The notes under the pieces: generated by a model
The model's input: the letters and a program-made list of their open reading frames with translations, nothing else
Database searches by the model: none
Told to the model about the DNA's origin: nothing
Program-made: the position numbers and the translations under genes
In this document: in pieces, positions 8,859 through 18,130 of the stretch
How the letters are laid out: each line of letters starts with the position of its first letter
Numbering within the stretch: position 1 is the first letter of the stretch
NCBI GenBank assembly: GCA_034437795.1
Contig: DAOTTI010000175.1
Location: 1 to 52,776, forward strand
Length of the DNA: 52,776 nucleotides
Source of the DNA: DAOTTI01 sp034437795
GTDB taxonomy: Bacteria > Chloroflexota > UBA11872 > UBA12225
Direction of reading: 5' to 3'

Positions 8859-9575
8859 CTAGCGCCGGCAGCGGAAGACGCTGTACAGCGTGGCGCGGCG
8901 CGGGCCGATGCTCGGCAGGTGGCGGACCGCTTCGACCTGAAAGTGGCGCCGCAGCTCGTGCTCGATGTCGGAGCGCGCGGACAGGTGGTGCTCGTCGATC
9001 TCGTGAAAGCCGATGGCGCGGAACAGCAGGTCCATCACCCAGCCGGAGGCGGGGACGCCGATCACGGCCAGGCCGTGGGGGCGCAGGACACGATGGAACT
9101 CGGCGACGGCCGCCGCTAGCTGCGTGTCGTGCAGGTGCTCCAGGGTACTGATGCAGACCACGGCGTCGAAGCTCGCGTCGGCGTAGGCCAGGGAGCAGAC
9201 GTCTCCTACCATCAACGAGGCGGGCGTGCTCTCCGCATGAAGCATGGACGCGACCAGGTCGGTGCGCTGGTGGCGATCGACGGCGTAGACCTCGCCGGCA
9301 CGAACCGCAAGGCTGCGCAGCAGGATACCGCTGCCGTATCCCGCCTCCAGGATGCGCTGGTAGGGCCCGGCGCCGAGCAAGTCCAGGGCCATCTCCAGCC
9401 GCCGGCGGTAGAACCAAGCCGTCAGGGGCGCGTAGTAGTACGGCAGCGGGTCCGAATGATCGACCTGGCGGATGTGCTCGCGGCGAGGCAGGAGCAGGGC
9501 ATGGCCGGCGGCTGCGACCACCCGTCCGTCGTACGATGGCGCGCCATCGGCTCCGGCTGCGGCACGGTACGTCAC
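8859..9575 (-). CDS. Class I SAM-dependent methyltransferase
   Basis: The core has RILEAGYGSGILLRSLA (motif I, SAM-binding), VYAVDRH (acidic end of strand 2), ASLMVGDVCSLAYADASFD and FDAVVCISTLEHLHD (motif for strand 4), then VLRPHGLAVIGVPASG. These are standard Methyltransf_11 features. The frame is open to 9704, but its first ~43 residues are basic and featureless, directly behind a stop; GTG 9575 (VTYRAAAG) is a more natural start of ~238 residues. It lies between the A1/B1 and A2/B2 blocks on the strand of the B genes, with a repeat-bearing spacer upstream. Probably methylates a sugar or a lipid-linked glycan intermediate. Confidence 0.75.
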   Translation of the reverse strand: MTYRAAAGADGAPSYDGRVVAAAGHALLLPRREHIRQVDHSDPLPYYYAPLTAWFYRRRLEMALDLLGAGPYQRILEAGYGSGILLRSLAVRAGEVYAVDRHQRTDLVASMLHAESTPASLMVGDVCSLAYADASFDAVVCISTLEHLHDTQLAAAVAEFHRVLRPHGLAVIGVPASGWVMDLLFRAIGFHEIDEHHLSARSDIEHELRRHFQVEAVRHLPSIGPRRATLYSVFRCRR

Positions 9576-9716
9576 AATCGTGTGTCCCGTCTCTCGAACG
9601 GAGCCGCGCCCCGCGCGGCAGCAGGCACCGCTGTGTCGCTTCCCGCGTTCCGGCGCGCACGCTTCAATAGGCTTCAACCGTGGCGCCGTCACCGTAACCC
9701 GCACTTAGCACAGTCG

Positions 9717-9889
9717 GCGCTCCCAAAGGGAGACAGGGCTCGTCGCTCGCCCATAGGGAGAGGGAACCCCTCGCTGGTGCCGGGGAAAGGCCACCAATGC
9801 CAGTGGCCGTTGCCACCACCTTGGCCAGGCCAACAGCATCGCCAAGGGCTGATGGGGAGAGGCCGACCAATGCCAGCGGCCGTTGCCAC
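9717..9889. repeat. Spacer repeat plus 23-base direct repeat
   Basis: Between the methyltransferase and B2. Bases 9717-9780 hold a short version of the spacer repeat (ctcccaaagggagacaggg and cccatagggagagggaac). Downstream, a 23-base sequence beginning ccaatgccag and ending cgttgccac occurs at 9794-9816 and 9867-9889 with one mismatch, 73 bases apart. No gene is seen here. Confidence 0.7.
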
Positions 9890-9899
9890 AGCGGTTCGG

Positions 9900-10697
9900 C
9901 TAGCCGATCGGCACGCCTAGCTCGGACAGGGCGAACCAGATGCGGTAGGTGCCGGTCACGCGGGGCCCCGAAGGGCCAGCCAGCCGGTCAGTGTGCCACG
10001 CTCGTCCGTCAAAGAACCAGCTTCCCTGGTCTCGCAGCGGGTCCACTCGGACGTCGCTGTGCCCGGCAATAGACAGGCGGGGGTCCAGCGCGGTCGGAGA
10101 GAGCTCGACGCGTGCGACGGGCGCCATGGCTAACACGTCGCGGGGCACGCGCATGAGCCAGCGGGCCGCGCCGTCGCCGACGTAGCCCGGGTTCTGGGGC
10201 TCGTTCTTCAAGACGCCCAGCCGCCGCCCGTTGATGGTCACCTCGAAGCCGGCCTGTCCCTTATAGTCGCTGCCCAGGTCGACCCGTAACCAGATATCGC
10301 TATCTGGCCAGGCAGCCGGCACAGGGATGTACTTGGCGACCGCCTGGTCAAGATCGGTGAAGACCAGGCGCCAGCGAGCGCCATTGGTCTCCGCTCCTGG
10401 AGCGCCAACGAGAGGCGCGTGAGGGAAGAGCAGCGGCCACAGGCCCTGCAGGACGGCAAGCGTGGCCACCGCCTCACCTGCCAACAGCGCGACTGCCGGA
10501 CGGGCCCAGGCCACGCCACCGACCAGGGCGATGGCCAGCAGCAGCAGCAGAAACCAGTAGGTGTTCAGTGCGAGCGCTACGGGAGAGCCGGCAAACCCCA
10601 GGGACAGCGCCGCGATGCCCACGGTGGCGAGGCGAAGCACAGTCCAAACGGTCGAGATCACTACCAGTCTCTCCTGGAAGGTGTGGTCGACCCACAT
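9900..10697 (-). CDS. Membrane-anchored beta-sandwich protein B2 (pairs with A2)
   Basis: About 265 residues from ATG 10697 (frame open to 10784, but the added 29 residues are not conserved with B1). The helices match B1 closely: AALSLGFAGSPVALALN, YWFLLLLLAIALVGG and a final LAGEAVATLAVLQGLWPLL. The extracytoplasmic strand-rich domain has IWLRVDLGSDYKGQAGFEV, VARVELSPTALDPRLSI, SWFFDGRAWHTDRL and GTYRIWF. It is a paralogue of B1 over its whole length and likewise divergent from its A partner, with ~180 bases between starts. Function unknown; the conserved pairing suggests a complex with A2. Confidence 0.75.
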   Translation of the reverse strand: MWVDHTFQERLVVISTVWTVLRLATVGIAALSLGFAGSPVALALNTYWFLLLLLAIALVGGVAWARPAVALLAGEAVATLAVLQGLWPLLFPHAPLVGAPGAETNGARWRLVFTDLDQAVAKYIPVPAAWPDSDIWLRVDLGSDYKGQAGFEVTINGRRLGVLKNEPQNPGYVGDGAARWLMRVPRDVLAMAPVARVELSPTALDPRLSIAGHSDVRVDPLRDQGSWFFDGRAWHTDRLAGPSGPRVTGTYRIWFALSELGVPIG

Positions 10698-10876
10698 GGC
10701 CGACGGTGCCTTCTGGGTCCGCGCCCCGGCACCAAACGCTCTGTCGGCCGTTCCCGGCATGTGGCGGAAGGCGAGGGCCGGCACGATGGCGGGACACGGG
10801 ATTCTACTGACGCCTCGTTCTCGCCGACCGGCGGGCGTCCGTTGCGAGACTGCACCTTGCCTGATCGAGCAGGCCG

Positions 10877-12160
10877 ATGGATGATGTCACTGCGCGGCGA
10901 CAATGGACGCCGGTCGCCTGCACGCACTGGCGACCGGCGGTGATGGCGGCTGTTCTCAGTCTGGCGCTCGTGCTCGCACAGCTCGCCGTCCATCTGGACG
11001 AGGGCGGATGGCAGGCGAAGGGCGCGCTCTACGATATGGCCGGCCTGGAAGGGCACCTGGTGGAGTGGGAGTGGCATCACGTGGGACAAACCGTCGGCCT
11101 GATCGAGGGCAAGATCGAGGCGCCGGCGGCGATCAGTAGCCAGAATATGTATCGCTTCACCGGCGCGTACGCCATTGCCCTCGCGCGCAAGCTCTCCGGC
11201 GGCCTGTACGCGCCTTCGGTCATGGCCGTGCTGCTGTTCTGGCTGGCTGCAGCCTGGGCAGCGTATACCCTCTCCCTCCTGGCGACGCGCTCTGGCGACG
11301 CGGCGCTGGCCGGGGCGGTGCTGACGTCCAGCGCGCCTGGCTTCATCGCCTACCTCTCCAACGTAGACGCTCATCCGGCGGCGTACGCTGCCGTGGCCGT
11401 CTGGCTGGCGGCGATCGAACGGCTGGGCGTATTCGATCCCTGTGGATCGCTGCGAAGCGGCTGGCTTCGGCCGGTATGGGCCGGGCTCACCCTGTGCGTG
11501 GTGGGGTACACGATGGAGGTGGCCTATCCACTCCTGCTCTTCGCTTGGCTGTTCTACGGGCTCGAAGGGGCGTACCGGCGGGCAGCGAACCAGGCGCTCC
11601 TGCGGCTGGCGCTGTTGAGTGCGGGCTTCGCGCTCCCCTACTTCGGCTTCCGGCTGCTCGTGGAGCAGGGGCTGATGCTCCAGATAGTGGCGTTCAACGA
11701 GCCGTTCGCGCGCCTGTCGGAGCAGGCCGCGAACATCGGAGCCTGCGGCCTGCGGACGTGGCTTACCACTCAGGTGGGCGGCCTGGTTACGCGGTGGCTG
11801 CCGGCCTTTCCGTTGCCTCTCTCAGTCCTGGCCCTGATCGGGGCGGCCTCGGTACCCCTCCGGTGGCTGCTGTGGACCGGCGCTCTGATGGCGTCGTTCG
11901 CGGTCGCACTGCTGCTGACGAAAGTAGCCGTCCGTGAGGTGCACCTCATGCATCCGGCCATCTTCGTGCTCGCCGCCGCCGGCGCCGCGCGCCTGGCGGA
12001 GACCGTGGCGCGGCGCGTGGCAGCCGGCGCAGGTCCCCGCGTTGAAGGCGCCGTTCGGCATGCGGTGCTGGGCGCCGCCCTGCTCATCGTCCTGGCAGCG
12101 GTGAATGCAGACCTCTGGGGGGACTACTATCTGCCGGCACGCTGGTTCCACGTCCAATAG
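10877..12160 (+). CDS. Polytopic membrane protein A2, GT-C-like (paralogue of A1)
   Basis: 427 residues, about ten hydrophobic segments. In the first extracytoplasmic loop HLDEGGWQAKG and LEGHLVEWEWHHVGQTV repeat the A1 motifs; over the 36 residues from DEGGW, 26 are identical to A1 by eye. Also shared: YLSNVDAHPAAYAAVAVW, MEVAYPLLLFAW, FALPYFGFRLL, IVAFNEPFARL, and the C-terminal VNADLWGDYYLPARW. ATG 10877 is the natural start (MDDVTARRQW). With B2 it forms a second copy of the divergent B-A block, with the methyltransferase between the two blocks. Family assignment as GT-C is inference from topology and the acidic loop. Confidence 0.8.
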   Translation: MDDVTARRQWTPVACTHWRPAVMAAVLSLALVLAQLAVHLDEGGWQAKGALYDMAGLEGHLVEWEWHHVGQTVGLIEGKIEAPAAISSQNMYRFTGAYAIALARKLSGGLYAPSVMAVLLFWLAAAWAAYTLSLLATRSGDAALAGAVLTSSAPGFIAYLSNVDAHPAAYAAVAVWLAAIERLGVFDPCGSLRSGWLRPVWAGLTLCVVGYTMEVAYPLLLFAWLFYGLEGAYRRAANQALLRLALLSAGFALPYFGFRLLVEQGLMLQIVAFNEPFARLSEQAANIGACGLRTWLTTQVGGLVTRWLPAFPLPLSVLALIGAASVPLRWLLWTGALMASFAVALLLTKVAVREVHLMHPAIFVLAAAGAARLAETVARRVAAGAGPRVEGAVRHAVLGAALLIVLAAVNADLWGDYYLPARWFHVQ

Positions 12161-12254
12161 CCGGCGCGGCACGAAAGGCACGGCTGCTCCTGCATGATCA
12201 CCGGCGCGAAGGGGCCGGGGGCGGACGTCGCGCGTTGTATGCTGTGACCCGCCA

Positions 12255-13451
12255 ATGGGCGTCGCGACCTGCCAGCATCCAGCCGGAATGGCTCCGCCGG
12301 GGCGTGCCACGTCTGCGCCCCCGCCGGCCGCCGGCGCCCCGCTGGAGCCGGCAGGCGTGCCTGCCACAAGCGGCCAGCCGAACACACGCGACGCACGCGC
12401 GCTCGCAGGCTTCTCGGCCACCGACGCCGCGCGGCACGCCCCCGGCCTGCTGCGCCTGGCCGGCACGCTGGAGCGTGGCCCCCTGGTGGCTGCCGCTGTG
12501 GTGGGAGGAGCGGTGCTGCAGGCTGCGCTGAACGCTGCCCCCACTGCGGAGTGGGTGCCGGCGGTCCACCTCGCCGCGCGGGCCGCTCTCGCCTGCTGGA
12601 TCGTGCTGACCCTCGGGAGTGTGGCGGGCCAGATGCTCGCGCCGGCCGCGGGGCCCGCCGATGGCGCACTCGACGGGCGGGCAGGCCGCTATCTGGTGGC
12701 GCCGGCGGGCGGGGCGGTCCACGCCGGCCAGCTCGAATCCGAGCACCGACCCTTTCTGAGCGCCGGCTGGATCACCCTGGCCACGCTCGTGCTCCTGTCG
12801 GCCGCGTTGCAGCGGGCACCGGCCCGTCTGGCCCTGAACGCCGCCGGATATCTGGCGGTGGTGGGCCCGCTGGTCTGGATCGTTGGGCGACGGGCGGGCC
12901 GGCTGCCGGCAGCGCGGGCCGCCCTGGCCTGCTCGGTACTGGCGCTTGCAGTCACTCACGTCAATCTCCCCAGGCAGACGGCCTTCGACTACGTGATGGC
13001 GCGGGAGGAATCGCCGTTTCGCTGGTCCGTGGGCTGGCCGGCCGACGGGTGGGTCCTGCGCCATGAGATCCGGCTGCCGGAGCCGGCGGGAGGTCGCGCC
13101 GCACAGCTCACCGTCCTGCTGGCCGCCCGGTACGATGGCGCAGCACAGGTCTTTGCCGCCGTCAATGGCCGTGATCTGGGGCCAATGCGGCTGGGGGCTG
13201 ACCGGAAGGGGATGTACGTCGACGTCCCCGCGTCGGCCATCGCTGGAGCGACGCGCCTGAGGTTTGAGCTGCGCCAGGCGCCGGTCGATCCGGCCCTGCG
13301 CATCGTCGCCCAGCGCTGGTCGGCAGGGGCGACGCTCGGCGGGGCCGCGAGCAGCTTCTTTGACACCCGCACGTGGTGGCCGGGGACGTTCAACGACGTG
13401 ACCGCCCAGCGCCAGCCCGGGGTCTACGTCGTCGAGCTCACGCTGCGGTGA
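12255..13451 (+). CDS. Membrane-anchored beta-sandwich protein B3 (pairs with A3)
   Basis: 398 residues. The first ~70 are Pro/Ala/Gly-rich and probably disordered. About five hydrophobic helices follow (LVAAAVVGGAVLQAAL, AALACWIVLTLGSV, AGWITLATLVLLSAAL, LNAAGYLAVVGPLVWIV, AALACSVLALAVTHV). The last ~180 residues are strand-rich and end like B1/B2: VDPALRIV, SSFFDTRTWWPGTFND, QPGVYVVELTLR. Thus it is a B protein with a longer membrane portion. It ends 8 bases before A3 in the same direction, so the pair is co-translated in this copy. Role unknown; extracytoplasmic glycan binding is a guess. Confidence 0.75.
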   Translation: MGVATCQHPAGMAPPGRATSAPPPAAGAPLEPAGVPATSGQPNTRDARALAGFSATDAARHAPGLLRLAGTLERGPLVAAAVVGGAVLQAALNAAPTAEWVPAVHLAARAALACWIVLTLGSVAGQMLAPAAGPADGALDGRAGRYLVAPAGGAVHAGQLESEHRPFLSAGWITLATLVLLSAALQRAPARLALNAAGYLAVVGPLVWIVGRRAGRLPAARAALACSVLALAVTHVNLPRQTAFDYVMAREESPFRWSVGWPADGWVLRHEIRLPEPAGGRAAQLTVLLAARYDGAAQVFAAVNGRDLGPMRLGADRKGMYVDVPASAIAGATRLRFELRQAPVDPALRIVAQRWSAGATLGGAASSFFDTRTWWPGTFNDVTAQRQPGVYVVELTLR

Positions 13452-13459
13452 GGCGGGCC

Positions 13460-14767
13460 ATGGGCATACGACCTGCTGCAGGCATCGTTCGTCGGGCCGG
13501 CCCTGGAGCGGGACCGCTGCTCGTCTACGTGGCCCTGGCGATCCTTCCGGTCGCGCTCGCCCTGCCGCGGCTCGTCACGGGCCCCTGGTATCACACCCAC
13601 ACGCCTGCTGGGGTCCGTCTGCTCGACGGCTGGCCAATCGCCTGGGAGTCGACGTACTACCTGATGCACTTTCCGACCTTCCTGGCGGACCAGCGACCGG
13701 ACGGCGTCCCGTTCACATCCGTCCACTACCGGACGCTCCCCAACCTCTACCTGGCCACTGTCGTCTACGCCGTCACCGGCAGCCCCTTCTGGTCGATGGC
13801 CCTGGTGGACTGGCTCTTCTGGTCCGTTGGCGGTGTAGCGGGGTACCACGCGGCCATGCGCCTGGGGGCGAGGCCACCGGCAGCGGTGCTGGGGGCGCTG
13901 CTCATCGTCGCCGCGCCCTTGTTTGCCGGCAGCATCTGGCGGATCGACCTGCGCCTCGGCAACTCGGCCAGCATGGCCCTGGGGCTGTGGGCGGCGCTGG
14001 CGCTTTTCGACGAGGTGCGGGACCCGCGCCGGCTGGCCCTTGGCCTCGGGGCGGTGCTCTTCTGGCTCAGCCTGAACTACCAGTACCAGTGGATCCTGGC
14101 CCCCATGCTGGTCGTCTTGGCTGTGACCAGTGCGCGCCTGGGACGCCGCACGGGGCTGGGGGTGGTGGCGGGGGCGATCGCCGTGTACGTGGCGTCCACA
14201 CTGGCCCTGAAGGCCGTCCTGGGGCTCGCCGTCCCCAATCCCCCTAGCGAGGGCAACGAGATTGTGGCCCAGGCGGAGGAGCTGGCGCTGGCTCGGCTGG
14301 CCGGCATTCGCTCCCCCGCCCAGCTCTTTGGCCTGCTCCCGGGCTGGTACCACGTGCAGCTGATGGTCGAGGCCTATCACCCCGCCGTCTTCGCCGCCGG
14401 TGTCGCCGGCCTGTGGCTGCTGCCGGCCCGCACGCGCTGGCTGTGGCTGGCCGCCACCCTGGCGACGCTTGGCGCGACCGCCTTCTATCCGTATCCCTGG
14501 CTGGCCATGAGCGCCTACCCGCTGACGTACACCGGCGCCGGCATGGCCTGTCTCGCCGCCGGATCGTACGTCGCGCGCGGGCTGGGGGCAGTGCTTCGCG
14601 CGCGCCCGACGGCGGCTACAGCGCAGGCACGGCCGGTCGGACGGCTGGGCTGGCCGGTGGCGCTCTGCCTGGCCGTGGCGCTGGCGGCGCTGACGAACCT
14701 GGACCTTGCCGGTGACTACCGGTTTCTGCTGCGGTGGTGGGACTATTGGGAGCGACTGATCTTCTGA
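13460..14767 (+). CDS. Polytopic membrane protein A3, GT-C-like
   Basis: 435 residues from ATG 13460, right after B3. Eleven or so hydrophobic segments. After helix 1 comes a polar loop (TGPWYHTHTPAGVRLLDGW), later IWRIDLRLGNSASMALG and LNYQYQWILAPML. The C-terminus LTNLDLAGDYRFLLRWW carries the N-x-DL-x-GDY ending of A1 and A2. Overall similarity to A1/A2 is lower than theirs to each other. The nearest recognised theme is the membrane part of lipid-sugar-dependent glycosyltransferases. It is followed 17 bases later by the WecE-like gene, placing it in the sugar-assembly operon. Confidence 0.75.
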   Translation: MGIRPAAGIVRRAGPGAGPLLVYVALAILPVALALPRLVTGPWYHTHTPAGVRLLDGWPIAWESTYYLMHFPTFLADQRPDGVPFTSVHYRTLPNLYLATVVYAVTGSPFWSMALVDWLFWSVGGVAGYHAAMRLGARPPAAVLGALLIVAAPLFAGSIWRIDLRLGNSASMALGLWAALALFDEVRDPRRLALGLGAVLFWLSLNYQYQWILAPMLVVLAVTSARLGRRTGLGVVAGAIAVYVASTLALKAVLGLAVPNPPSEGNEIVAQAEELALARLAGIRSPAQLFGLLPGWYHVQLMVEAYHPAVFAAGVAGLWLLPARTRWLWLAATLATLGATAFYPYPWLAMSAYPLTYTGAGMACLAAGSYVARGLGAVLRARPTAATAQARPVGRLGWPVALCLAVALAALTNLDLAGDYRFLLRWWDYWERLIF

Positions 14768-14784
14768 CTGGCACGCGTAGGACG

Positions 14785-15933
14785 ATGATTCCGCTGCACG
14801 TTCCGGAGCTAGGACCGGAGGACTGGGAGGCCGTCCGGACGGCGGTCCAGGAAGGGCACATCGTCGGTAATGGCGTCATCTGCAGCCGCGTCCAGGCGTA
14901 CATGGCGGACGCGCTCCCCGCGCGCCACGTGCTCCTGACCACGTCCTGCACGCACGCGCTGGAGATGGCCATGCTGGCCATCGATCTGCGGCCCGGCGAT
15001 GAGGTGATCCTGCCGAGCTTTACATTCTCATCGACCGCCAACGCGGTCGTCCTGCGTGGCGCGCTCCCCGTCTTTGCCGACATCGATGACGACACGCTGA
15101 CGCTCGATCCGAGTGACGTGGAGGCGCGGATCACGTCACGCACGCGGGCGATCATCCCCGTGCACTACGCTGGCGTGATCAACGGGATGAAGGAGCTGGC
15201 CGATCTGGCGGCACGGCATGGCCTCTTCGTCGTGGAGGACGCCGCCCAGGCGTGGGGCAGCGCTTACGAAGGGAAGCGAGCGGGCGTGCTGGGCCACATT
15301 GGCTGCTTCTCCTTCCACGCCACGAAGAACGTGACCTGCGGGGAAGGCGGCGCCTTCGTGACCAACGACGACCACCTCTTCCGCGCCGCCGAGGTCATTC
15401 TGGAGAAGGGGACCAACCGCAGCGCCTTCATGCGTGGCGAGGTGGAGCGATATACGTGGGTGGGCCCCGGTAGCAGCTACGTGCTGTCAGACATCCTGGC
15501 GGCGCTCCTGCTCAGCCAGCTCCGGAAGGCGGAACAGATCACGATGCGGCGCCGTGAGCTGGCCTCACGCTACCTGGAGGGGCTCCGTCCCCTGGAGCGC
15601 GCGGGGCTGCTCCGCCTGCCCGTCATTCCGGCCGGCAACGAGTGGAACGCGCACAGCTTCGCTATCCGGCTCACCGATCCGGCGCGCCGCGACGGCGTGA
15701 TCGCGCAGCTACGCGCCGCCGGCATCGGGGCGGCCATCCACTTCGTCCCGCTGCACTCGTCTCCCTTCTGGCAACGGATGGCAGGGGCGGCGCAGGACCC
15801 GCTCCCCCGCACCGATGCCGCCGCCGCCGCGCTGATCCGTCTCCCCTTATACGGGGGGCTCACGGTGGCGGAGCAGGATCGGGTGATCGACGCCGTCATC
15901 GCCACCGTCGCGTGCGTGCCGGCCGGGACGTGA
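14785..15933 (+). CDS. wecE: dTDP-4-amino-4,6-dideoxygalactose transaminase (WecE/RffA-like)
   Basis: 382 residues. It matches the WecE/RffA subgroup of DegT aminotransferases along its length: VLLTTSCTHALEMAMLAID, DEVILPSFTFSSTANA, VPVHYAGV-type (here IIPVHYAGVI), VEDAAQAWGS, GCFSFHATKN with the PLP lysine near 181, GEGGAFVTND, ILEKGTNRSAF, ERYTWVGPGSSYVLSDILAA and NAHSFAIRL. Reaction: glutamate-dependent amination of dTDP-4-keto-6-deoxyglucose to dTDP-4-amino-4,6-dideoxygalactose (fucosamine-type precursor). ATG 14785 (MIPLHVPEL) agrees with the MIPF start of the family; the upstream extension is spurious. The dTDP-glucose synthesis genes (rmlA/rmlB) are not in the window. Confidence 0.9.
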   Translation: MIPLHVPELGPEDWEAVRTAVQEGHIVGNGVICSRVQAYMADALPARHVLLTTSCTHALEMAMLAIDLRPGDEVILPSFTFSSTANAVVLRGALPVFADIDDDTLTLDPSDVEARITSRTRAIIPVHYAGVINGMKELADLAARHGLFVVEDAAQAWGSAYEGKRAGVLGHIGCFSFHATKNVTCGEGGAFVTNDDHLFRAAEVILEKGTNRSAFMRGEVERYTWVGPGSSYVLSDILAALLLSQLRKAEQITMRRRELASRYLEGLRPLERAGLLRLPVIPAGNEWNAHSFAIRLTDPARRDGVIAQLRAAGIGAAIHFVPLHSSPFWQRMAGAAQDPLPRTDAAAAALIRLPLYGGLTVAEQDRVIDAVIATVACVPAGT

Positions 15934-16001
15934 CCGGCTGGTATCGTTTGGCGCGCATATCCACCGCACACGACCGGGACTTCTGTTGTTCGGAGTAGAG
16001 C

Positions 16002-17015
16002 TTGGAACTGAACCGCCTGGCGCCTCCGCCCGCCCTGCAGCCCGACGCGATCCAGCTTTCGCTGGTGCTGCCCTGCTACCGCGAGGTGGAGCACATTGAC
16101 GTCAGCGTGCCCCGCATCCTGCGGGTGCTCGCGGACCTGCCATTTGCCAGCGAAATCATCTTCGTGGACGACGCCAGCCCAGACGATACAGTGGCCCACC
16201 TAGAGCGCCTGCGCCTGGCCTACGCCCCCTGGCCGATGCGCCTGCTGCGCCATGCCACGAACCAGGGGCGGGGCGCGGCCGTGACCACCGGGTTCCGCGC
16301 CGCCCGCGGGCGCTGGGTTGGCTTCATCGACGTGGACCTGGAGGTGCCGCCCGACTACATCGCCGTCTGCTGCCGCATCCTGGACGAGGGCTGGGACGTG
16401 TGCATCGGCAGCCGCTACTATCCCGCGACGCTAGGCGCCCTGCCCCGATTCCTGGCCAGCACGATCTACCGCAAGCTGGCCTGGCGGGTGCTGGGTCTGC
16501 CCCAGATCGACAGTGAAAGCGGGTACAAGTTCTTCGTGCGGGAGCGTGTGCTCCCCCTGCTGGACCGCACGGTCAGCCGGCATTGGTTCTGGGACACGGA
16601 GATCGTGGTGGAGAGCTACCTGGCCGGTCTGCGCGTGGCGCACACCCCGTGTCTGCACCTGCGCCGCACCGATAAGACGTCTACAGTGCGGCTGGTACGG
16701 GATTCGCTCTACTTTGTGCGTGAGCTGTGGCGGTTACGGCGCGACCTGGCGCGGCGGGGCGAGCCGCGCCGCGCCGTCCCCCCACCGGCGCTGGTGCGGC
16801 CCATCGCCCACCGGAACCTGGTCACGCGCGCCTCCACGACCGGCTGGCAGGTTGCAGACGACGGTCATCCGACGCGCGGTGCCGGCGCAGGCACGGCCGG
16901 CGGTCTCAGCGTGGAGCGCGCGACAGACGGCAACGGCCGTGCCGTCTCACCGCGAGCGCCCCGAACCGACACCGACGTGGATCAGGTCGACGCGGCGGGC
17001 CGCCCCCTGCGGTAG
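16002..17015 (+). CDS. Family 2 glycosyltransferase (dolichyl-phosphate-mannose-synthase type)
   Basis: Residues ~17-240 form a GT-A domain: LSLVLPCYREVEHID, IIFVDDASPDDTV, NQGRGAAVTTGFRAA, GFIDVDLEVPPDY (the metal-binding DxD) and YKFFVRERVLP. This is the pattern of polyprenyl-phosphate sugar transferases, which make the lipid-linked donors used by GT-C enzymes, fitting the many GT-C-like neighbours. The start is TTG 16002, with a GGAG site about seven bases upstream; no ATG is available near it. The last ~95 residues are polar, Pro/Arg/Thr rich and probably disordered, which is unusual. No membrane helices seen. Confidence 0.85.
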   Translation: MELNRLAPPPALQPDAIQLSLVLPCYREVEHIDVSVPRILRVLADLPFASEIIFVDDASPDDTVAHLERLRLAYAPWPMRLLRHATNQGRGAAVTTGFRAARGRWVGFIDVDLEVPPDYIAVCCRILDEGWDVCIGSRYYPATLGALPRFLASTIYRKLAWRVLGLPQIDSESGYKFFVRERVLPLLDRTVSRHWFWDTEIVVESYLAGLRVAHTPCLHLRRTDKTSTVRLVRDSLYFVRELWRLRRDLARRGEPRRAVPPPALVRPIAHRNLVTRASTTGWQVADDGHPTRGAGAGTAGGLSVERATDGNGRAVSPRAPRTDTDVDQVDAAGRPLR

Positions 17016-17188
17016 CGCCCTGGCCTGCTGTGAAACCCGCCGCCCGCTCCCAAGCCAGCCGACCGCGCTGAAACCCGCCAGCACCCAGCGATGAGCACGC
17101 ACCTGACCGACCTGGCTCACAGTGTTCGTAGTGATCGCAGCGATCATAGCGGACGGACCCTGGACCGCTCCCACGCCGCCGGAACGCC

Positions 17189-18130
17189 GTGACCACCACC
17201 GCCAGCCCGCCGCCTGCTCCGTCCGCCGCTGCCCCACCGCCGGCGGCGAGCCTGTCCTTCCCTGATCTCGAACGCCGGCTGGAGCAGGCGCTGGGCGGGC
17301 TGGCCGGCGAGCTGGGCCGGCGGCCGGAGGCGCTGCGGGCCTTGCTCTCAGCGCCACGGGCGCGCGCGCTCCTGGATGGCATGGCGCGCCGCGTTGGACC
17401 CCTGGCCGGCCGGCGCATCCTGGAGATCGGGAGTGGCTGCGGGCTCGCGCTGGCGCTGGCCAACTGCGAATATGGCGCCGATGCCTGGGGCGTCGACCCG
17501 GCCAGCGCCGGCTACGGGGGCGTGGCCGGCATCGCCCGCCACGTGCTACACCGCTGTGGCGTCAGCCCGGCGCGCCTGCTGTGTGCGCCGGGCGAGGCGC
17601 TCCCGTTTCCGCCGTCCAGCTTTGACGTGGTCTGCTCGTTTTACGTCCTGGAGCACGTGCAGCATCTGGAGCGTGTACTGGGCGAGGCGGCCCGCGTTCT
17701 GCGCGCCGGTGGCTACCTCTACGCCGTCCTTCCCAACTACGGGTCCGTCTGGGAGGGCCACTACGGCATCCCCTGGGCACCGCACCTGCCCATGGCGGCC
17801 GCCCGCTGGTACGTGCGCCTGCTGGGGCGTTCCGACCGCCCGCTGGACGCGATCCAGCTCACGACGGTGGGGACGGTGGCGCGTGCCCTGGCCGGCGTGG
17901 GCGGGTTGCGGATCGAAGGGCTGGGGATGGCCGAGTTCGAAGAGCGGCTCCGTCACGGCGCGACGGCCGACCTCGACACCGCGCGCCGCCTGGCGCCGGT
18001 CTTGCGTCTCCTGGGCAGGCCACCGGTGCGCTGGCTGGTGCTAGGCGCGGTGCGACGGTTCAGGCTGTGGACGCCGCTGGTCGTGGTGGCGCGCCGCGAG
18101 GCGGAAGGGAGCCACGATGGACGCCAGTAG
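17189..18130 (+). CDS. Class I SAM-dependent methyltransferase
   Basis: 313 residues from GTG 17189. After a Pro/Ala-rich front, residues ~70-200 show RILEIGSGCGLALALA (motif I), AWGVDPASAG, GEALPFPPSSFDVVCSFYVLEHV and VLRAGGYLYAVLPNYG. The YGSVWEGHYGIPWAPHLP region is also seen in methyltransferases of glycan loci. Its end overlaps the next methyltransferase start by 14 bases, so the two are translationally coupled. Likely modifies a sugar or a lipid-linked glycan. The ~170 bases between this gene and the GT2 gene are without a visible feature. Confidence 0.85.
   Translation: MTTTASPPPAPSAAAPPPAASLSFPDLERRLEQALGGLAGELGRRPEALRALLSAPRARALLDGMARRVGPLAGRRILEIGSGCGLALALANCEYGADAWGVDPASAGYGGVAGIARHVLHRCGVSPARLLCAPGEALPFPPSSFDVVCSFYVLEHVQHLERVLGEAARVLRAGGYLYAVLPNYGSVWEGHYGIPWAPHLPMAAARWYVRLLGRSDRPLDAIQLTTVGTVARALAGVGGLRIEGLGMAEFEERLRHGATADLDTARRLAPVLRLLGRPPVRWLVLGAVRRFRLWTPLVVVARREAEGSHDGRQ

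Noticed and set aside
14769..14784. TGGCACG just before the WecE-like gene as a sigma-54 -24 element
   Set aside because: No -12 GC at the right spacing, and it would place the start inside the coding region.
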